Source: Centropus unirufus
Lineage: Eukaryota; Chordata; Aves; Cuculiformes; Centropidae
Length of the DNA: 64,000 bases
Assembly (NCBI GenBank): GCA_013397695.1
Contig: VYZI01000135.1
Location: 2,049,880-2,113,879 of the forward strand
Reading direction: 5' to 3'
The notes beneath the pieces are model-generated. The model was given only the letters and a program-made list of their open reading frames with translations, was not told the origin of the DNA and ran no database searches. Positions 60,885 through 64,000 of the stretch are shown here, piece by piece. Within the stretch, counting starts at the first letter, position 1. The number at the start of each line of letters is the position of its first letter. The position numbers were made by a program, and so were the translations under genes.

Positions 60885-61315
60885 GGAAAATTGATTGATG
60901 GCAAATTGAATATGAGTCAACAGTATGCCCTGGCCACCAAAAGTCCAGCTGTGTCCTGAGTTGCATCAAGCACAACATAGCTAGCTGGTCGAGGGAGGTG
61001 ATTGTCCCACTCTACACTCAACTGGTGTGCTCCCATCTTAAGTGCTGTGTGCAGTTTGGGGTGCTGCAATAGATATCAAACTGTTAGAGTGTGTCCAGAC
61101 AAGGGCTATCAAGACAGTGAAAGGTTTCAAGGTCAAGACCACTTCAAGAGAAGCGGCTGAAGTCACTTGGCTTGTTCACCTTGGAGAAGAGAAGGCTGAG
61201 TCTACAGCTTTCTCAAAGAGACAGTGAGGGATGACCTGCTGATCTTCACATTCTGATGACTGAAGATAGGACACAAGGAAATGGAATGATGTTGTGTCAG
61301 GGGAAGGCATTGTAT
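60885..61315 (+). mobile_element. CR1 LINE fragment, ORF2 C-terminus, 3' end missing
   Basis: Sense CR1 of a different subfamily from the others: AATATGAGTCAACAGTATGC (60908), GTGTCCTGAGTTGCATCAAG (60952), AGGTGATTGTCCCACTCTAC (60997), CGGCTGAAGTCACTTGGCTT (61154) and GATAGGACACAAGGAAATGG (61265). It ends at about 61305 (GTGTCAGGGGAAGG). The rest of the 3' UTR and octamer are missing. The open frame 61042-61227 is part of the decayed ORF2 end. Confidence 0.9.
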
Positions 61316-64000
61316 ATTTCTGCTATGATAAAGTCAGCATCACTGTTTCTGTCTGTTATTAGAAAAGAATGACTTTGCTTTCTCAGACAGGCAACTCCTT
61401 TCAATTTTTTTTATTGATAGAATGCCTCACGAAAATCAGAAATTAACAGTCAAAATTCACATGCTCTAATCCCCCAACACCCATCCTGACAGCACTACAA
61501 AATGATAATGAATTACAGAGCATGAATTGCAAGATTAATCATGTTTTCCTTTTAATTTTCTACATCTATTATTTATTTTTAAGAATTTTACCTACATGTA
61601 TTCATATGGAAATAGTGGGGATTTTTTGTGAAGACCAATACTGGGTGGTATATCAATGAGATGGTACCAGGATGGTATCCTTTCTCATCTGGCCTCAGGT
61701 ATCTGAATTTTTTTAATACATCTAACGGGCATGAATCAAGCCTCAATCTCTCAAATTCTGAGCAATTGTCATAGGTGTTTAACTCTGGTCTGAATTCTGG
61801 CAGAAAAAACAAAGACCCTTAAAAAGTATAAATGAAACGTTGTCACAGATGCATTCAAGATCCACTTTTCTCACAAACTGTATATTACAGACTACTTCTG
61901 AACAGATATCACTCAGCAATGGAAAGTATTAATGACTTTGAGATAATTCAGTTTTCTGATAATTCAGAGCCCAAGATCAAAGATTTTAATGGAAAACATT
62001 TTTAATGGCAAATTAATAAAATCTACAAGGAAAACAAAAGAATTTAAAAAAAAACTAATTCTGAGTGAAATTTTCTACTGACTTGCCCTTTTCCCTTTTC
62101 AGAAGAAGATTAATCTTTGCTCTTGTGTGTGAAACCACTTTGGCAATTCAACCTCAACTGCACCCTTGTGGAATCTCTTTAGTGATCACAGAAGACAGTG
62201 ATGCATAGGAGACAACAAATATAGATTCATCTTATTTCACAGAAAGGGAGACCTCCAGCATGACAACAGAACAAGAAAGCTTTTTAAAATACAAATTATA
62301 GAATAAACATAAATAACACTAGAAATATTAACCACCACCCCCCACCACCCCCAATCAAGAAATCTTCATCAGATTGTTTTTGGGGTGTTTTTCTGTCTCT
62401 GAAAAGCAAAACTGCAGAACATGAAGGAAGAGCATTATCCGAGCCAGAGTGATGATAAGATCTGAATGGACTGAAAAATGGAAGACCTTGGGAAAGCCAG
62501 ACATCACATATTTGTTCAGTACACACTTATCTAGTGAGATGAATCCTCCCTGACAAAACAATCTAATGCAGAAAGAAGTGGTATTTGCCTTGCAGTTTCT
62601 CCAGCCTTCAATCTCCTTCCCAATGAATTTAATAACACCTAGTGGTGGTTGAAAGTTCCCTGTCTACCTCTGGAAGAGTGTGATAATCTTCCTGCTGATT
62701 ATTTAAAAAATAAAAAAGATAGTATTTTTGACAAATTAACTTTAAAAAATATCTTCAGTGTTCCTAAAACCAATAAATTAGAATAGTTTTCCAGGATACA
62801 TCACCACTCCAATTCTATTTTATTTTTTTCAGTCATCAGATTTACACCTTTTATCCAATCATATGTGAACAGCTGTGTGGATCGGCTCAGTGGTAGCTAC
62901 AATTCAAAGCTCATACCATATGAAACTCTATGTATACTAGTTGGTGGAATATTTTATTCAAGTATCTTCTGCGATTTCAAACAGTACCTAGCAACTTTGA
63001 TGGAAGTTAGACAAATATCACTTGCCTCTCGAATTTGGACTCTTTTTGAAGAGTAAGAAAGCAAAGATATTGTACCAATCTACACTGCTGCCTTGGTAAA
63101 TTTAATAAAATAATTTCCTAAATGTTTAAAAATAAAACAGGAAAGGACAAGTAACTTGCCTTCCCTTTATTTCCAGGCCCTCTATGAGATTCAGTTGTTG
63201 TATGTCCTTGTAGCCTGGTGTTTCACAGAAAGGATCTCTCAAGGATGTTGTCTCTCAGTTTGCTTTCTCTTTTGTAAAACAGAATGTTTGTCTTTCAGGA
63301 GCATAAAGAGCAATTGAGACATGTATTTTATGCTAGGGATGCATCTTTTCATTAAGTCAACCGGATAAAAGTTTCTGTATATTTATTATTTGACATGAAC
63401 ACAAATATATGTGTACTACTTACAAGTCTCTAAAGGTTAACACCGTTTATAACCAAGAGCACGAGGCCAAAGAAACCTGTTCCGCTACAGATTCTCTACA
63501 CAATCTACTTGCCCTAAACTGAAGCCTCTCAGTACTGCATGAATCTCATTTACGATGTAATTAATATTTTCTATTTTTGTGTTCCTCTATTAATATGATT
63601 TTTTCTTCCACAGAAAATCATAAACAATGACAAATAATATACCAGAAATGAAACCTCCATGTGCTTCGTAGGATGCTGTGTTTAATTCATGAAAAACAAG
63701 AAGATATGCTTGAGAATAAAGCTTTGTATTGAGATGTAATAAATGCCTACAGCCTGAAAACAAGGACGTCTTTGAAGTATATCAGAGTCTAAACAAAACA
63801 AAAAAATAAAAATAACTGAATCCCTTTATTTTTACCAGGCAAGTTCCCAGAGAGAAATTCTGCTGTCCTGCAAACTCATAAAGTACCCTTACAGTATATG
63901 AACCCCTGATTATCCTATGTCTCATAAAACGGCTTGAGGCTTTGCAAATCTTAATGCTAGAAGTCCTGCTAAAGTCCTACTGGTTCAATACTCACCAGAA
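61316..64000. other. Unannotated AT-rich non-coding DNA
   Basis: No recognisable gene or element up to the window end. A C-rich run at 62331-62353 is G-rich on the minus strand. The minus-strand open frame 61588-61812 (74 codons) resembles no family I know. Confidence 0.5.
62331..62353 (-). repeat. G-rich run on the minus strand
   Basis: The plus strand reads as C-runs of 2, 2, 6, 2 and 5 separated by single As or short gaps. The minus strand therefore has two long G-runs plus GG doublets. Confidence 0.7.

Noticed and set aside
61588..61812. 74-codon minus-strand open frame with a protein-like composition.
   Set aside because: It looked coding at first, but I could tie it to no family, and no splice or promoter signal supports it.

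Overview
The window looks like AT-rich, gene-poor DNA from a bird chromosome. The main evidence is at least a dozen fragments of CR1 LINEs (the dominant avian retrotransposon), several ending in the CR1 octamer tail, together with one solo LTR and one LTR fragment of a family I recognise from avian genomes. I found no host protein-coding exon, tRNA, rRNA, snRNA, CRISPR array or bacterial feature. The open frames are either CR1 reverse-transcriptase debris or no longer than chance allows at this base composition. The window is therefore either intergenic desert or part of a very large intron.

Layout. 1-45: the end of an (AGGGA)n microsatellite. 0.9-2.45 kb: two CR1 fragments in opposite orientation, fused tail to tail with both 3' ends missing. 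5.2-5.8 kb: a CR1 with a proper octamer 3' end. 7.77-8.46 kb: a long inverted repeat with arms of 175 and 174 bp, about 95% identical, around a 344-bp spacer. It is not CR1 and is the most unusual object here. 9.2-9.5 kb: CR1 tail. 14.1-14.8 kb: an LTR fragment followed by a CR1 tail. 18.9-19.9 kb: a 1000-bp solo LTR on the minus strand with a near-match 5-bp target duplication and about six internal 45-bp repeats. 24.6-27.9 kb: two old CR1 reverse-transcriptase relics and one younger CR1. 27.9-39.0 kb: about 11 kb with no recognisable element. 42.1-44.7 kb: two convergent CR1s, one about 1.3 kb long and keeping reverse-transcriptase sequence. 46.5-55.1 kb: a second 8.6-kb stretch without recognisable elements. 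55.1-61.3 kb: three plus-strand CR1 fragments. 61.3-64 kb: unannotated AT-rich DNA.

Nothing here forms an operon or pathway. The interesting structure is in inverted repeats: the 7.8-8.5 kb long inverted repeat, the fused CR1 pair, the convergent CR1 pair, the two LTRs of one family in opposite orientation, and several short perfect hairpins. If transcribed, several of these could fold into double-stranded RNA. Family assignments come from memory of consensus sequences, not from a database search, so subfamily names are not given and boundaries are approximate to about 10-20 bp unless stated.
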